A stretch of DNA of 62,395 nt, taken from NCBI GenBank assembly GCA_002897615.1, contig BDTX01000022.1, positions 1 to 62,395 of the forward strand. Reading direction: 5' to 3'. Below the pieces are notes generated by a model. It was given only the letters and a program-made list of their open reading frames with translations. It was not told where the DNA came from and made no database searches. The stretch comes from a bacterium BMS3Bbin14. Lineage in GTDB: Bacteria > Desulfobacterota > Desulfobulbia > Desulfobulbales > Desulfobulbaceae. Below are positions 24,985 through 34,199 of this stretch, in pieces; within the stretch, counting starts at the first letter, position 1, and each line of letters starts with the position of its first letter. The translations under genes and the position numbers were made by a program.

Positions 24985-26363
24985 AGGCCGAGCAACAGTC
25001 TGGCCAGGGTGAAAAACAGGGTTACCCCGAGCACATCGATGGAGGTGGAGATAAACGGTCCGGTGCCCAGGGCGGGATCGACATTAAGCCGTTTAAGAAT
25101 CATCGGGACCATCGTGCCGATAGTAACGGCCACGGACATAACAACAAAAACGGAAAATCCGACCACCAGCCCGAGATACGCGGGCGTTACATACCTGAAA
25201 TGGGCCAGTACCCCGAGGAGAAGACCAAAGGCGGCCCCCAGAACGATGCCGACCACGAACTCCTTGGCAATGATCTTGAAAAAATGCTGGATATTCACCC
25301 GGCCGGTGGCCAGTCCCCGGACCATGATCGCGCTTGACTGGGTGGCGATATTGCCGCCCATCCCGGAGACGATGGGAATAAACGAGGCCAGGGCCAGGAC
25401 CTTCTGCAGTTCCGACTGAAACGAGGTAATGATAAACATGGCGGCCACCCCGCCGACCCAGGAGGCAAAGAGCCAGGGCGCCCGCAGGAGAATCTTCTGG
25501 TGCAGGGGCTTGAGCAGAATTTCACGCTCCTTGCCGGCGCCGGCCATCTGCAGAAAATCTTCGGTCGCCTCTTCCCGGATCACGTCAATCACGTCATCGA
25601 CCGTGACGATACCGACGAGATGAAAAGAGGAATCCACAACCGGTACGGCCAGAAGGTTATACTGGGAAACGACATGGGCCACCTCTTCCTGGTCCGTATC
25701 GGTGGTCACGGAAATGACGTTGGTGTTCATGATATTTTTGAGCTTCCGGTGCATGGGGTGCAGAATCAGCTCGCGCAGGGAAAGCACGCCGACCAGCTGG
25801 CCATCACCGTGGGTAATGTAGAGATAGAACACCATCTCCTTCTCTTCACTGCGCTTCTGGACCTTTTTTATAGCCTCCTCGACAGTGAGCTCTTCGTCCA
25901 GGTACATGAAATCCGGCGACATCAGGCCGCCGGCCGTATCCGGACTGTATTTGAGCAGTTCCTCGACCTCGTGGCGGTCCTCGGTCTCCATGTGGGAGCG
26001 AATCTCGGCGGCAATATCCTCGGGGATGGCTTCCAGCAGGTCGGCGGCGTCATCCGAGGCCATCTTGGTGACCACCTTGGCCATGAAGCCGGGGGGAAAT
26101 CCGTCCACCAGGTCCACCATGATGGACGCATCAAGTTCGCTCAGGAAATCGGCGACAAGATCGGTCTGCGCAATAAGCTGAAAGATATCTTTCTGTTCAA
26201 GGGGAGTAAGAGAACGGAACACCCAGGCCAGGTCGGCAGGATGGATTTTTTTGAGCAGCTTGACGCAGTTTTCGACAGCCCCCTTGCGATGTAAACGCCG
26301 TAAGGTGTCGAGCAATACCTTGCCCTCACTGCCGAACATCTCGCGTTTAGGTGTCTTTTTCAT
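24981..26363 (-). CDS. mgtE: Magnesium transporter MgtE
   Basis: Mg2+ channel of 460 residues. The ATG at 26363 follows GGGGAGAG. Order: N-terminal MgtE superhelical domain (about 25-130, with DDAADLLEAIPED), a CBS pair (about 135-260, with PVVDSSFHLVGIVTVDDVIDVI), the plug helix, then five membrane helices with the family motifs FIPIVSGMGGNIATQSS and DPALGTGPFISTSIDVLG. The N and CBS domains sense cytosolic Mg in known MgtE proteins. The end of a partial 219-bp element lies within a few bases of its ribosome binding site, so the element may influence expression. Confidence 0.96.
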   Translation of the reverse strand: MKKTPKREMFGSEGKVLLDTLRRLHRKGAVENCVKLLKKIHPADLAWVFRSLTPLEQKDIFQLIAQTDLVADFLSELDASIMVDLVDGFPPGFMAKVVTKMASDDAADLLEAIPEDIAAEIRSHMETEDRHEVEELLKYSPDTAGGLMSPDFMYLDEELTVEEAIKKVQKRSEEKEMVFYLYITHGDGQLVGVLSLRELILHPMHRKLKNIMNTNVISVTTDTDQEEVAHVVSQYNLLAVPVVDSSFHLVGIVTVDDVIDVIREEATEDFLQMAGAGKEREILLKPLHQKILLRAPWLFASWVGGVAAMFIITSFQSELQKVLALASFIPIVSGMGGNIATQSSAIMVRGLATGRVNIQHFFKIIAKEFVVGIVLGAAFGLLLGVLAHFRYVTPAYLGLVVGFSVFVVMSVAVTIGTMVPMILKRLNVDPALGTGPFISTSIDVLGVTLFFTLARLLLGL

Positions 26364-26374
26364 GGGCACTCTCC

Positions 26375-26492
26375 CCTGAATCCGTTACGGCCTGAGTGAC
26401 AATCCATACAACATATGGAATTTATTACATTATTGCCGAACAAACATGTTTTCTGGTCTTCATCGCGCCGGACTGCGGGGCGCCCGATAACG
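26375..26492 (-). repeat. Partial copy of the 219-bp element at the mgtE leader
   Basis: From CCTGAATCCGTTACGG, the sequence follows the full element to GGGGCGCCCGATAACGG, then diverges, so only half the element remains. Its terminal repeat touches the mgtE ribosome binding site (CTCCCC on the plus strand). Confidence 0.75.
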
Positions 26493-26647
26493 GACTCGGG
26501 GCTCATGCAAAAAAAAATACAGGCATCATGCCGGCCCGCCCCGAAGTAATACCCGTCCGGAGTTTCCGGAAGGACACTGATTGGCCGGCGCAAAAAAATA
26601 TTATATTTTAGCGAAGGATCGCGAAAAAAGCTATCCTAAAAATCGGG

Positions 26648-26830
26648 TCAGCGGACGAGCCACAACAGGGTAAAGCCGACGGCCATGGCGACCAGGCCCA
26701 TGAACCGCAGTTGACCCGGCTCCATGTTCACGAGTTGTCGCAGCCACTTCCGCATCGCCTCGGGCGAGGCGACATACGGCAGGCCTTCAAGGACAAAAAT
26801 AAGACCGACAAGGGTTAGAAAAAACTTCAT
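26648..26830 (-). CDS. DUF2065 small inner-membrane protein (YjeT-like)
   Basis: 60-residue protein from the ATG at 26830: one hydrophobic segment at each end (FFLTLVGLIFVLEGLPYVA and LRFMGLVAMAVGFTLLWLV) joined by a basic linker, as in DUF2065/YjeT proteins, often found near hflC and purA genes. Function unknown. A longer frame to 26902 exists but its extra 24 residues have no family match and no better start. Ribosome binding site weak. Confidence 0.8.
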   Translation of the reverse strand: MKFFLTLVGLIFVLEGLPYVASPEAMRKWLRQLVNMEPGQLRFMGLVAMAVGFTLLWLVR

Positions 26831-26895
26831 GCCCACAGCGTAACAAAATAAATTAATAGAATAAAGGGGGGTGTTGCAATCTACTGACAAACACG

Positions 26896-26924
26896 TTGAC
26901 AAGGCCCCTGAAAAACAGTAAATT
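26896..26924 (+). promoter_or_regulatory. Sigma70 promoter for purM
   Basis: TTGACA (26896-26901), a 17-base spacer and TAAATT (26919-26924) lie about 110 bases before the purM start. The -35 is a perfect consensus match. Confidence 0.7.
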
Positions 26925-27034
26925 TTCGCAAATATTTCCTCAAGGTGAGCGGGTGCTCCGCCTTATTTCCTGCACGCATCGGGAATTAGCCCCGGTTCAT
27001 GACCTTAGACTTCTAAAAACAAAAAATATCATCC

Positions 27035-28099
27035 ATGACTGATTCATCTTCATCACGATACAGCGACGCCGGTGTCGATATCGACAAGGGCAATAAACTT
27101 GTTTCCCGAATCCGGGATATTGTTGCCGAGACACACGGCCGTGGCGTTCTCAGCGATATCGGAGGTTTTTCCGGACTCTTTGCCATCGGCAACGCCGGTT
27201 ACAAGGATCCCGTTCTCATCTCCTCGACCGACGGCGTGGGGACCAAGCTCACCGTGGCCAAACTCTGCGGCCGGCACGAGACCATCGGCATCGACCTCGT
27301 CGCCATGTGCGTCAACGATGTTGTTGTCAGCGGCGGCAAACCACTTTTTTTCCTTGATTATTTCGCCATCAGCCAGCTTGACCTCGACCTGGCCGTCGAC
27401 GTCGTCAAAGGCATTGCCAAGGGCTGCAAGATCGCCGGCTGTTCCCTGATCGGCGGCGAAACGGCGGAGATGCCGGGCCTGTACCAGCCCGGCGATTACG
27501 ACCTGGCCGGCTTCGTCGTGGGCATTGTCGAACGGGACTCTATTATCGACGGCAGTGATATCCGGGTGGGCAACAAGATCATCGGCCTGGCCTCTTCCGG
27601 CCTGCACAGCAACGGCTATTCGCTGGCCCGGAAAATCTTCTTCGAGGAACAGGGACTCACGGTTGATCAGCAGATTGAAGAATTCGGCTGCACTCTCGGC
27701 GAAGAACTGCTGCGGCCCACCCGGATCTATGTTGAAAGCCTGCTCAAGACCATGCGCATTTATAAGATCAACGGCCTGATCCACAATACCGGCGGCGGTT
27801 TTATCGACAACGTCCCCCGGATCCTGCCGACCGGCTGCAAGGCCGTTATCCATCCCGACTCATGGCCGGTACCGCCGGTCTTCACGTTCATGCAGGACAA
27901 GGGCGACATCCCCCGGGCGGAGATGTACCGTACCTTTAACATGGGTATCGGCATGATGGCCCTGGTCGACGACGAAATCGTGGAAGATGTGATGGCCAGG
28001 TTTGCGGCCCTCGGCGAGTCCCCCTACATCATCGGCGAAGTCCAGGCCATTGACAATGATGACGCCAACTGGGTAACGATTGCAGGGATAACGGATTAA
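27035..28099 (+). CDS. purM: Phosphoribosylformylglycinamidine cyclo-ligase (AIR synthetase)
   Basis: Closes the imidazole ring of purines, converting FGAM to AIR with ATP. 354 residues, full length, with the AIR synthase N-terminal domain (YSDAGVDIDKGN, STDGVGTKLTVA, DLVAMCVNDVVVSGG, GGETAEMPGLY) and C-terminal domain (GLHSNGYSLAR, HNTGGGFIDNVPRIL). AIR is also the substrate of the ThiC/BzaF-like enzyme at 48233-49549, so the two pathways meet here, though they are not neighbours. The stop codon overlaps the stop of the convergent mog gene (TTAA at 28096-28099). Confidence 0.97.
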   Translation: MTDSSSSRYSDAGVDIDKGNKLVSRIRDIVAETHGRGVLSDIGGFSGLFAIGNAGYKDPVLISSTDGVGTKLTVAKLCGRHETIGIDLVAMCVNDVVVSGGKPLFFLDYFAISQLDLDLAVDVVKGIAKGCKIAGCSLIGGETAEMPGLYQPGDYDLAGFVVGIVERDSIIDGSDIRVGNKIIGLASSGLHSNGYSLARKIFFEEQGLTVDQQIEEFGCTLGEELLRPTRIYVESLLKTMRIYKINGLIHNTGGGFIDNVPRILPTGCKAVIHPDSWPVPPVFTFMQDKGDIPRAEMYRTFNMGIGMMALVDDEIVEDVMARFAALGESPYIIGEVQAIDNDDANWVTIAGITD

Positions 28100-28641
28100 C
28101 GGCCGGGGGGGACGCCGGCCATCCCGGAGCCGCCGCAATCGGCCGGGCCGCCCTGCAGCTTGTAGAGCGCGTGTTGCAGGACCGGCAGCACGACCTCGAT
28201 ATTTTCCCGGGCCGCCTTCCTGCTCCCCGGCAGGTTGATAATCAAGCTCTGCCCGCGGATTCCGGCAACGCCCCTTGACAGCATGGCATTCACGGTCTTT
28301 TCCAGACTTGCCTGCCGCATGGCCTCGGCAATACCGGGAACCTGCCTGTCGATAACCTCAAGGGTCGCCTCCGGGGTCACATCCGTGGGCGACACGCCGG
28401 TGCCGCCCGTGGTGATAATCAGATCAATCCCCTTTTCATCAACCCATGCCACCAGGGTCCGGACAATCAACTCCCGGCGGTCGGCAATGATCTCGTAGGC
28501 GGCCGGTTCAAATCCCTCCGCCCGCAGAAGTTCGCGGAGCATAACGCCGCTGGTGTCTTCGCGTTCACCCCGCGCCCCCTTGTCACTCAGCGTCAGCACG
28601 CCGCTGGTGTAGCGCCGGCGGCCCCGGTCCTGAAGCGACAC
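28096..28641 (-). CDS. MogA/MoaB-type molybdenum cofactor protein
   Basis: 181 residues from the GTG at 28641, four bases after the stop of the EF-G-like gene with GGCGGGG upstream; the open frame runs further into that gene but lacks family similarity there. The MoCF-binding fold is clear: VLTLSDKGARGEREDTSG, DLIITTGGTGVSPTDVTPEAT and INLPGSRKAARENIEVV. MogA adenylylates molybdopterin before molybdenum insertion; MoaB homologues can do the same. The C-terminus is Gly/Pro rich. Cotranscribed with a translation-factor-like gene, which is an unusual pairing. Confidence 0.88.
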   Translation of the reverse strand: MSLQDRGRRRYTSGVLTLSDKGARGEREDTSGVMLRELLRAEGFEPAAYEIIADRRELIVRTLVAWVDEKGIDLIITTGGTGVSPTDVTPEATLEVIDRQVPGIAEAMRQASLEKTVNAMLSRGVAGIRGQSLIINLPGSRKAARENIEVVLPVLQHALYKLQGGPADCGGSGMAGVPPGR

Positions 28642-28645
28642 CGGT

Positions 28646-30712
28646 TTATTCCCCGCCCTTCGCCCCGGCAACAATCTTTGCCGCCAGATGGCCCGGCACC
28701 TCTTCATAGTGGGAGAACTTGACGGAAAAAGATCCCCGGCCGCCGGTCATTGATGTCAGGTCCGGCGCATAGAGCAGGATTTCCGCCTGCGGCACCTGGG
28801 CGTTGATAACCTCGTACCTGGCAGTGGAATCCATGCCCAGGACCCTGCCGCGCCGGCTGTTGAGATCACCCATGACATCACCGACATGATCCTTGTCCAC
28901 CCGGATCTCCATCTCCATGATGGGCTCGAGAAGAATCGGGTCCGCCTCCTGCACGGCCAGCTTGAAGGCCAGGGAACCGGCGATCTTGAAGGCCATTTCC
29001 GAAGAATCGACGGAGTGATACGAACCGTCCACCAGGGAGACCTTGATGTCGACAAAGGGATAACCGGCAATAACCCCTTTTTCCATGGCCTCCAGGATGC
29101 CCTTTTCTACGGCCGGCCGGTACTGCTGCGGGATAACGCCGCCGACGATCTTGTCGACAAACTCGAAACCGGCGCCCCGTTCCTGCGGCTCCATCTCGAT
29201 CCAGCAGTCGCCGAACTGCCCGCGGCCGCCGCTCTGTTTCTTGTGTTTGCCCTGCACGCGTGCCGTGCCCTTGATCGTCTCCCGGTACGGCACCTTGGGA
29301 AGCTGGAGGGCCATTTCCACGCCGAATTTGCGCTTCATCTTTTCACCGATTACCTCGAGATGCACCTGGCCGACGCCGGAGATCAGGACCTCGTGGGTCT
29401 GCTGTTCCCGGGACAGTTTCAGGGTCAGATCCTCATCCAGCATCCGGGTAATCGAGGAAAACAGTTTTTCATCGTCGCCTTTCTTAGCGCTGACAGCGTA
29501 GGAAATAACCGTATCCAGGGGCGTCAGCGCGTCATAGCGTATCGGCTGGTCCTCGGCACAGAGCGTATCGCCGGTGGTGGTTTCCTTGAGTTTGGCCACG
29601 GCCACGATCATGCCGGGGACGGCCCGGTCCACCGGTGTCTGCTCTTTGCCTTCCATGACGAAAAGCTGGCCGAAACGCTCCGTCGTCTCCTTGGAGGAGT
29701 TGTAGAAAGTATCGCCGGCCAGGGTGCCGGAAAAAACGCGGAAGATGGTCAACCGGCCGGCAAAGGGATCGGCCATGGTCTTGAAAACCAGGGCAGAAAA
29801 CGGCTCGTCGGCGGCGGGACGGCGCTCAACCAGCTTACCGCTCTTGGGATCGCTGCCGATCCGGGCCGGGCGCAGGTCGGGCGAAGGCAGAAGGTCGGCA
29901 ATGGCGTCAAGAACCAGGCTCGACCCCAGGTTGTTCAGCGCGGCGCAGGGACAGACCGGGGCTATGGCGCCGGTCTGTACCGCCCTGGCGAGTCCTGCCT
30001 GCAACTCCTGCTCCGTCAGCTCTCCCTCTTCCAGGAATCTCTCAATCAGATCATCATCGGTCTCGGCCACATACTCCATGAGATTTTCCCGCAGCACGGC
30101 GACCTCGTCGAGCAGATCAGCGGGAATCTCCCCGGCCTCGACTCCGCCGCTGCCGTCACTCTTGAAAAACAGGGCCTTGTTCCCGGCCAGGTCCACCACC
30201 CCGCGGAAATTATCCTCGGCCCCGATGGGCAGATACAGGACCACGGGCTTGAGAGCAAAGGTGCTGCGGATCTGCTCCACGGTCCGCATGAAATCGGCCC
30301 GCTCCCGGTCCAGCTTGGTAACGCAGATCAGGCAGGGCAGCTTCCGCTCCAGGATGGCGTCGACAAACTTTTCGGTCTGGTTGCGGACACCGACTACCGC
30401 GCCAACGGCCAGCACGACGCTGTCTGCCGCCTGAACGGCGAACAGTGCCTCATTGACAAAGTTGTCATCACCAGGAGTATCGGCCAGAAAAATCTCATTA
30501 TTTTTCCAGGCCAGGTGGTTAAAGGCAGTGCTGATGGAAATATGGCGCCTGGTCTCTTCAGGCTCGAAATCCATGGAGGCGGTTCCTTCATCAACCCTGC
30601 CCAGTCGCTTGACCGCACCGGCCGTAAAAAGCAGTCCCTCCGCCAGCGTGGTTTTGCCGCTGTTGCCGTGGCCGAGAATAACCGTATTCCTGATCTGTTT
30701 GACGTCGTACAT
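28646..30712 (-). CDS. Divergent EF-G-like GTPase
   Basis: Paralogue of elongation factor G, 688 residues from the ATG at 30712 (GGAGG seven bases upstream). All five EF-G domains can be traced: P-loop GHGNSGKT (14-21), DTPGDDNF (78-85), TKLD in place of NKxD, domain II, domain IV (GGRGQFGDCWIEMEP) and the C-terminal domain (GVIPQQYRPAVEKGI ... GRGSFSVKFSHYEEVPGHLA). The His that follows DTPG in EF-Tu/EF-G and positions the hydrolytic water is Asp here (DTPGD). This marks a separate EF-G-like subfamily seen in many anaerobes, whose role is not settled. It is unlikely to be the main EF-G. Confidence 0.92.
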   Translation of the reverse strand: MYDVKQIRNTVILGHGNSGKTTLAEGLLFTAGAVKRLGRVDEGTASMDFEPEETRRHISISTAFNHLAWKNNEIFLADTPGDDNFVNEALFAVQAADSVVLAVGAVVGVRNQTEKFVDAILERKLPCLICVTKLDRERADFMRTVEQIRSTFALKPVVLYLPIGAEDNFRGVVDLAGNKALFFKSDGSGGVEAGEIPADLLDEVAVLRENLMEYVAETDDDLIERFLEEGELTEQELQAGLARAVQTGAIAPVCPCAALNNLGSSLVLDAIADLLPSPDLRPARIGSDPKSGKLVERRPAADEPFSALVFKTMADPFAGRLTIFRVFSGTLAGDTFYNSSKETTERFGQLFVMEGKEQTPVDRAVPGMIVAVAKLKETTTGDTLCAEDQPIRYDALTPLDTVISYAVSAKKGDDEKLFSSITRMLDEDLTLKLSREQQTHEVLISGVGQVHLEVIGEKMKRKFGVEMALQLPKVPYRETIKGTARVQGKHKKQSGGRGQFGDCWIEMEPQERGAGFEFVDKIVGGVIPQQYRPAVEKGILEAMEKGVIAGYPFVDIKVSLVDGSYHSVDSSEMAFKIAGSLAFKLAVQEADPILLEPIMEMEIRVDKDHVGDVMGDLNSRRGRVLGMDSTARYEVINAQVPQAEILLYAPDLTSMTGGRGSFSVKFSHYEEVPGHLAAKIVAGAKGGE

Positions 30713-31224
30713 AAATGCCTCCGGTGAACGGTTGTGATAATAAAAGTTGACCATTGACCCTGAAAGACGCCAGCGCCGTGACGCCGATACGGCAGGATGC
30801 AAGCCCCGCCATACAGTTCGGGGGCAGAGGCCTTCAAGGCCTTTTCCCGCCGATAAATCATAAAAAATCAGAGAAAAAGGACTTTCTCTTTTGACGCAGG
30901 GATGGTAACCATTTGAGCCGACATAACAGCTTTATATTCTTATTATACTTGCGAAGTCAAGTAATACCTGAATCCGTGACGGCTTGAGAGATATCTCATG
31001 CAATATTTGGAATTTATTGCATTATTGCCGAATAAACGTATTCTCCGGTCTTCACCGCGCCGCCCTGCGGGGCGCCCGAGAATGGTGCAGCTGCTGCGTT
31101 GGCAACTCGTTGATATCACAACAGGATAATCAACATCGTTGCCGCCTTGCAGCTGCACCGTTCTCGAACGCTCACGGATTCAGGTCATAACCTGTTGAAT
31201 TCCCATTCCAATCACACAGGAAAA
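30713..31224. other. Divergent intergenic region with a full element copy
   Basis: Leader between the EF-G-like gene and murJ. Most of it is a full 219-bp-family element (30967-31184). The remaining 250 bases (30713-30966) contain AT-rich sequence but no gene I can support. Confidence 0.5.
30967..31184 (-). mobile_element. 219-bp MITE-like element, full copy B
   Basis: CCTGAATCCGTGACGG at the left and CTCACGGATTCAGG at the right, same family as copy A in reverse orientation. Flanking pentamers TAATA and TCATA match at four of five positions. Its right end lies 40 bases before the murJ start. Confidence 0.87.
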
Positions 31225-32823
31225 ATGGTCGATAAACCAAGCGCCTCAACCGGCCGGATAGCACGCTCCGCGGGAGCGGTGAGCAGTGCCGTCATGTGCA
31301 GCCGGGTCCTGGGCCTGATCCGGGAACAGGTCTTTGCCGGCATGTTCGGGGCCGGCTATGCCTACGACGCCTTTGTCGTGGCCTTCCGCATCCCCAACCT
31401 GCTGCGTGATCTCTTCGGGGAAGGGGCGCTGTCCGCCGCCTTTGTCACGGTGTTCTCGGATTACGACACCAACCGGGGGCAAGAGGCTACCTGGCAACTG
31501 GCCGGCAACGTCCTCACTTTTTTTGCCATTCTCCTCAGCCTGCTGACCCTGGCCGGTATTTACATGACCGGCCCCATCGTCAACCTGCTGGCGCCCGACT
31601 ACCAGCTCATTGCCGGCAAGACCGCGCTGACCGTCCACCTGGCCCGGATCATGTTTCCCTTCCTGATTTTCGTCTCCCTGTCCGCCGTGGTCATGGGCAT
31701 TCTCAACACCAAGGGCCGCTTTTTCGTGCCGGCCATATCATCGAGTTTTTTCAACCTGGGCTGCATTATCGGCGGGGTCCTGCTCGCCCTGCTCTTCCGC
31801 CGTCTCGGCCGGCCCGCCATCGCCGGCATGGCCTGGGGCACCCTGATCGGCGGCCTGCTGCAGCTCCTGATTCAGCTGCCCTCGCTGGGCCGGATCGGTT
31901 TCTCGTTCCGGCCCCGGCTCAACCTGCGCGACCCCGGCCTCAGGCGCATCCTGCTGCTCATGCTCCCGGCCACGGTCGGCCTGTCCGCCACCCAGATCAA
32001 TATTTTCGTCAACACCAACTTTGCCTCCTCCTGTGCCCAGGGTTCGATGTCCTGGCTCAACTATGCCTTCCGCCTGGTCCAGTTGCCCATCGGCGTCTTC
32101 GGGGTCGCCCTCTCCATCGCCGTGATGCCGGTCCTGGCCCGGCACGCCGCCGAGAAAGACCTGGACGGCCTGAAACAGACCGTGACCTCATCCCTGATCA
32201 TGGTCCTGAGCCTGACCATTCCGGCCACTGTCGGCCTCGTCCTTCTTGCCCAGCCGATCATCCGGCTTATCTTCGAGCACGGGGCCTTCACCGGCCTTGA
32301 CACCATCAGGACAGCCGCGGCGCTGACCTACTATGCCTACGGACTCTTTGCCTATTCGGCCGTCAAAATCATGGTGCCGGTCTTCTACGCCCTGGGCGAC
32401 ACCAAGTACCCGGTAATCGGCAGCTTCATTGTCGTCACGGCCAACATCATCATTGTCACCCTGACCATTGATACCTTTCAGTACAAGGCCATTGCCCTGT
32501 CCATGTCCTGCACCATGGTCCTCGACTTTCTTTTCCTGGGCACGGTCCTGTATCACAAGCTGACCGGCTACTCGCTCGGCACCCTTTGCCGCGGGACCAT
32601 AAAAATTATCGGGGCCTCGGCAGTGATGACCGCCGTCCTCTGGGGGCTGAGAGCGGAGCTGGACCAATGGCTGCACGGGCCGATCCTCCTGCAGCTGGCC
32701 GGCGTCATCCTGCTGATCGGCACCGGCGGCCTGTCATACGGCATCACGCTCCATGCGTTGAAACTCCCGGAAATGGCCCTCATCACCGACAAGATCATTC
32801 AGCGCCTGCGCAGCAAGTCCTGA
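31225..32823 (+). CDS. murJ: Lipid II flippase MurJ
   Basis: Polytopic MOP-superfamily flippase, 532 residues from the ATG at 31225 (AGGAAAA directly upstream). An open frame continues upstream into the repeat element but is not a credible start. About 14 hydrophobic segments; family signatures include SRVLGLIREQVFAGMFG, AFRIPNLLRDLFGEGALSAAF and the later QINIFVNTNFAS and GALSIAV-like stretch (VALSIAVMPVLARHAAE). Moves lipid-linked peptidoglycan precursor across the inner membrane. The upstream mobile element means its promoter probably lies within or beyond the element. Confidence 0.95.
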   Translation: MVDKPSASTGRIARSAGAVSSAVMCSRVLGLIREQVFAGMFGAGYAYDAFVVAFRIPNLLRDLFGEGALSAAFVTVFSDYDTNRGQEATWQLAGNVLTFFAILLSLLTLAGIYMTGPIVNLLAPDYQLIAGKTALTVHLARIMFPFLIFVSLSAVVMGILNTKGRFFVPAISSSFFNLGCIIGGVLLALLFRRLGRPAIAGMAWGTLIGGLLQLLIQLPSLGRIGFSFRPRLNLRDPGLRRILLLMLPATVGLSATQINIFVNTNFASSCAQGSMSWLNYAFRLVQLPIGVFGVALSIAVMPVLARHAAEKDLDGLKQTVTSSLIMVLSLTIPATVGLVLLAQPIIRLIFEHGAFTGLDTIRTAAALTYYAYGLFAYSAVKIMVPVFYALGDTKYPVIGSFIVVTANIIIVTLTIDTFQYKAIALSMSCTMVLDFLFLGTVLYHKLTGYSLGTLCRGTIKIIGASAVMTAVLWGLRAELDQWLHGPILLQLAGVILLIGTGGLSYGITLHALKLPEMALITDKIIQRLRSKS

Positions 32824-32845
32824 TAAGACGGACATCGCCAAGTTT

Positions 32846-32914
32846 GTTGGGTTTCGCTCTGCTTTGTGGTATTTCTGACTTGCCGGTAAAAATAAGGCAT
32901 AAGCGAAACCCAAC
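32846..32914. repeat. GGGTTTCGC...GCGAAACCC inverted repeat
   Basis: GTTGGGTTTCGC facing GCGAAACCCAAC, as at 22486-22554, immediately after murJ; it may serve as a terminator between murJ and the convergent rsmE. A short tandem of GGGAACCCA units follows at about 32948-32980. Confidence 0.6.
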
Positions 32915-33042
32915 GTTCTGGTTACGACCCGCTCTACGCCAACCTACCCAGGGAACCCAGGGAACCCGGGAAACCCAGGATGGCCGATTATTTCGCAACC
33001 CCCGGCAACCACTTGCGGTCAGGATAATTTTCATACCAAAAT

Positions 33043-33831
33043 TTACGCTCCCTGCCAAGAGTTCACCTGTGCCCCATCTTTACACAATAAGGACTCGGGG
33101 TGAAGGTCTCTTAGCAGTTGCAATTGGGCCAGCAGGGCCACGACCGCCGTATCGACGTGCAGAATCCGGGAACCCATGGAAAAGCCCCGGAAGCCTCGGG
33201 CCTTGAAACACTCTGCCTCGTAGTCGCTCCAGCCGCCTTCCGGGCCGATGGCCAGGACCGGGTCGCCCCGGATTTCCCCGGCCGCAAACAGGTCCGGCAG
33301 GGTCGCCGGTTCATCGGGATGGGCGAAAAGACGGCAGCCGGAGACGAGCGCGGGAACCACATCTTCAATAAAGGGCTTGAACCGGTGATGGATGAAGACC
33401 TCGGGCAGCCGGGTATCCATGGCCTGCTCAAGCCCCTGAACCAGGAGTGCTTCGAGGTTGTCCGGTTGCAGCAGGGTGGTCTGGAAAAACGACTTCTGCA
33501 CCCGGCGGGAACGGATAAGATGAAACCGGCGCACCCCCAGCACCGTGGCCTGCTTCAGCACTCGCCGCAGCATGATGGGACGCGGCAGGGCCAGGATCAG
33601 TTTCACCCCGCCGGCCGCCGGCCCGGGTGCCGTCAGGGTCACGTCCAGTTCGACGCAACCGCCCTCGACCCGGCAAACCCGGCCGCTCCCCCGGCCGCCG
33701 TTGATCATGCCGAGGCGCAGGCTGTCTCCCGGCTGCAACCGGAGGACGGTCAGGATATGCCGGGCCCGGCGGTCAGTCAACCGGAGGCGGGAGCCCTCGA
33801 GTTCGTGTCGGGCAAAGAGAAGGAGATTCAT
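33043..33831 (-). CDS. rsmE: 16S rRNA m3U1498 methyltransferase RsmE
   Basis: SPOUT-class methyltransferase of 262 residues, close to the usual length. N-terminal PUA-like domain (1-75: ARHILTVLRLQPGDSLRL) and C-terminal knot with AIGPEGGWSDYEAECF and SMGSRILHVDTAVVAL, which form the SAM pocket. Methylates N3 of U1498 in 16S rRNA. Single gene, convergent with murJ and divergent from waaA. The C-terminal tail of about 15 residues extends a little beyond the family core. Confidence 0.93.
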   Translation of the reverse strand: MNLLLFARHELEGSRLRLTDRRARHILTVLRLQPGDSLRLGMINGGRGSGRVCRVEGGCVELDVTLTAPGPAAGGVKLILALPRPIMLRRVLKQATVLGVRRFHLIRSRRVQKSFFQTTLLQPDNLEALLVQGLEQAMDTRLPEVFIHHRFKPFIEDVVPALVSGCRLFAHPDEPATLPDLFAAGEIRGDPVLAIGPEGGWSDYEAECFKARGFRGFSMGSRILHVDTAVVALLAQLQLLRDLHPESLLCKDGAQVNSWQGA

Positions 33832-33898
33832 CGATTTTTACCTGCTCGGTTTGACAAGTATGCCGGCCGGGAGATAATCTGGTGGCAGATTGTTTCAA

Positions 33899-34116
33899 CC
33901 TGGATCCGTGACGGCTCAAGGTAATATTCCTTGCAACATGTGGAATCTATTGCATTATTACCAAATAAACGTATTCATAGTCTTCACCGCGCCGCCCTCA
34001 GGGGCGCCCGATAACGGCGCAGCTGCTGCGTTGGCAACTCGTTGATATCACACCAGGATAATCAACGTCGTTGCCGCCTTGCAGCTGCACCGTTCTCGAA
34101 CGCTCACGGATTCAGG
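33899..34116 (-). mobile_element. 219-bp MITE-like element, full copy C
   Basis: Full copy with both terminal repeats (CCTGGATCCGTGACGG and CTCACGGATTCAGG). No perfect direct repeat is seen at its flanks (TTCAA and GAAAA). It fills the rsmE-waaA divergent intergenic region and ends 83 bases before waaA. Confidence 0.85.
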
Positions 34117-34199
34117 GAAAAAACAAATTCGCAGAACCGGGGCCGGGGTCCGGATTTCGCCGGGCCGGTTGACCAAAAATACCAGGGTACACATCCTTG

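Noticed and set aside
28096..28099. Overlapping stop codons of purM and mog
   Set aside because: A four-base convergent overlap is neat but common in compact genomes and carries no further signal.
31147..31224. Longer N-terminus of murJ
   Set aside because: The added residues are encoded by the mobile element, while the ATG at 31225 has a ribosome binding site and begins the MurJ match.
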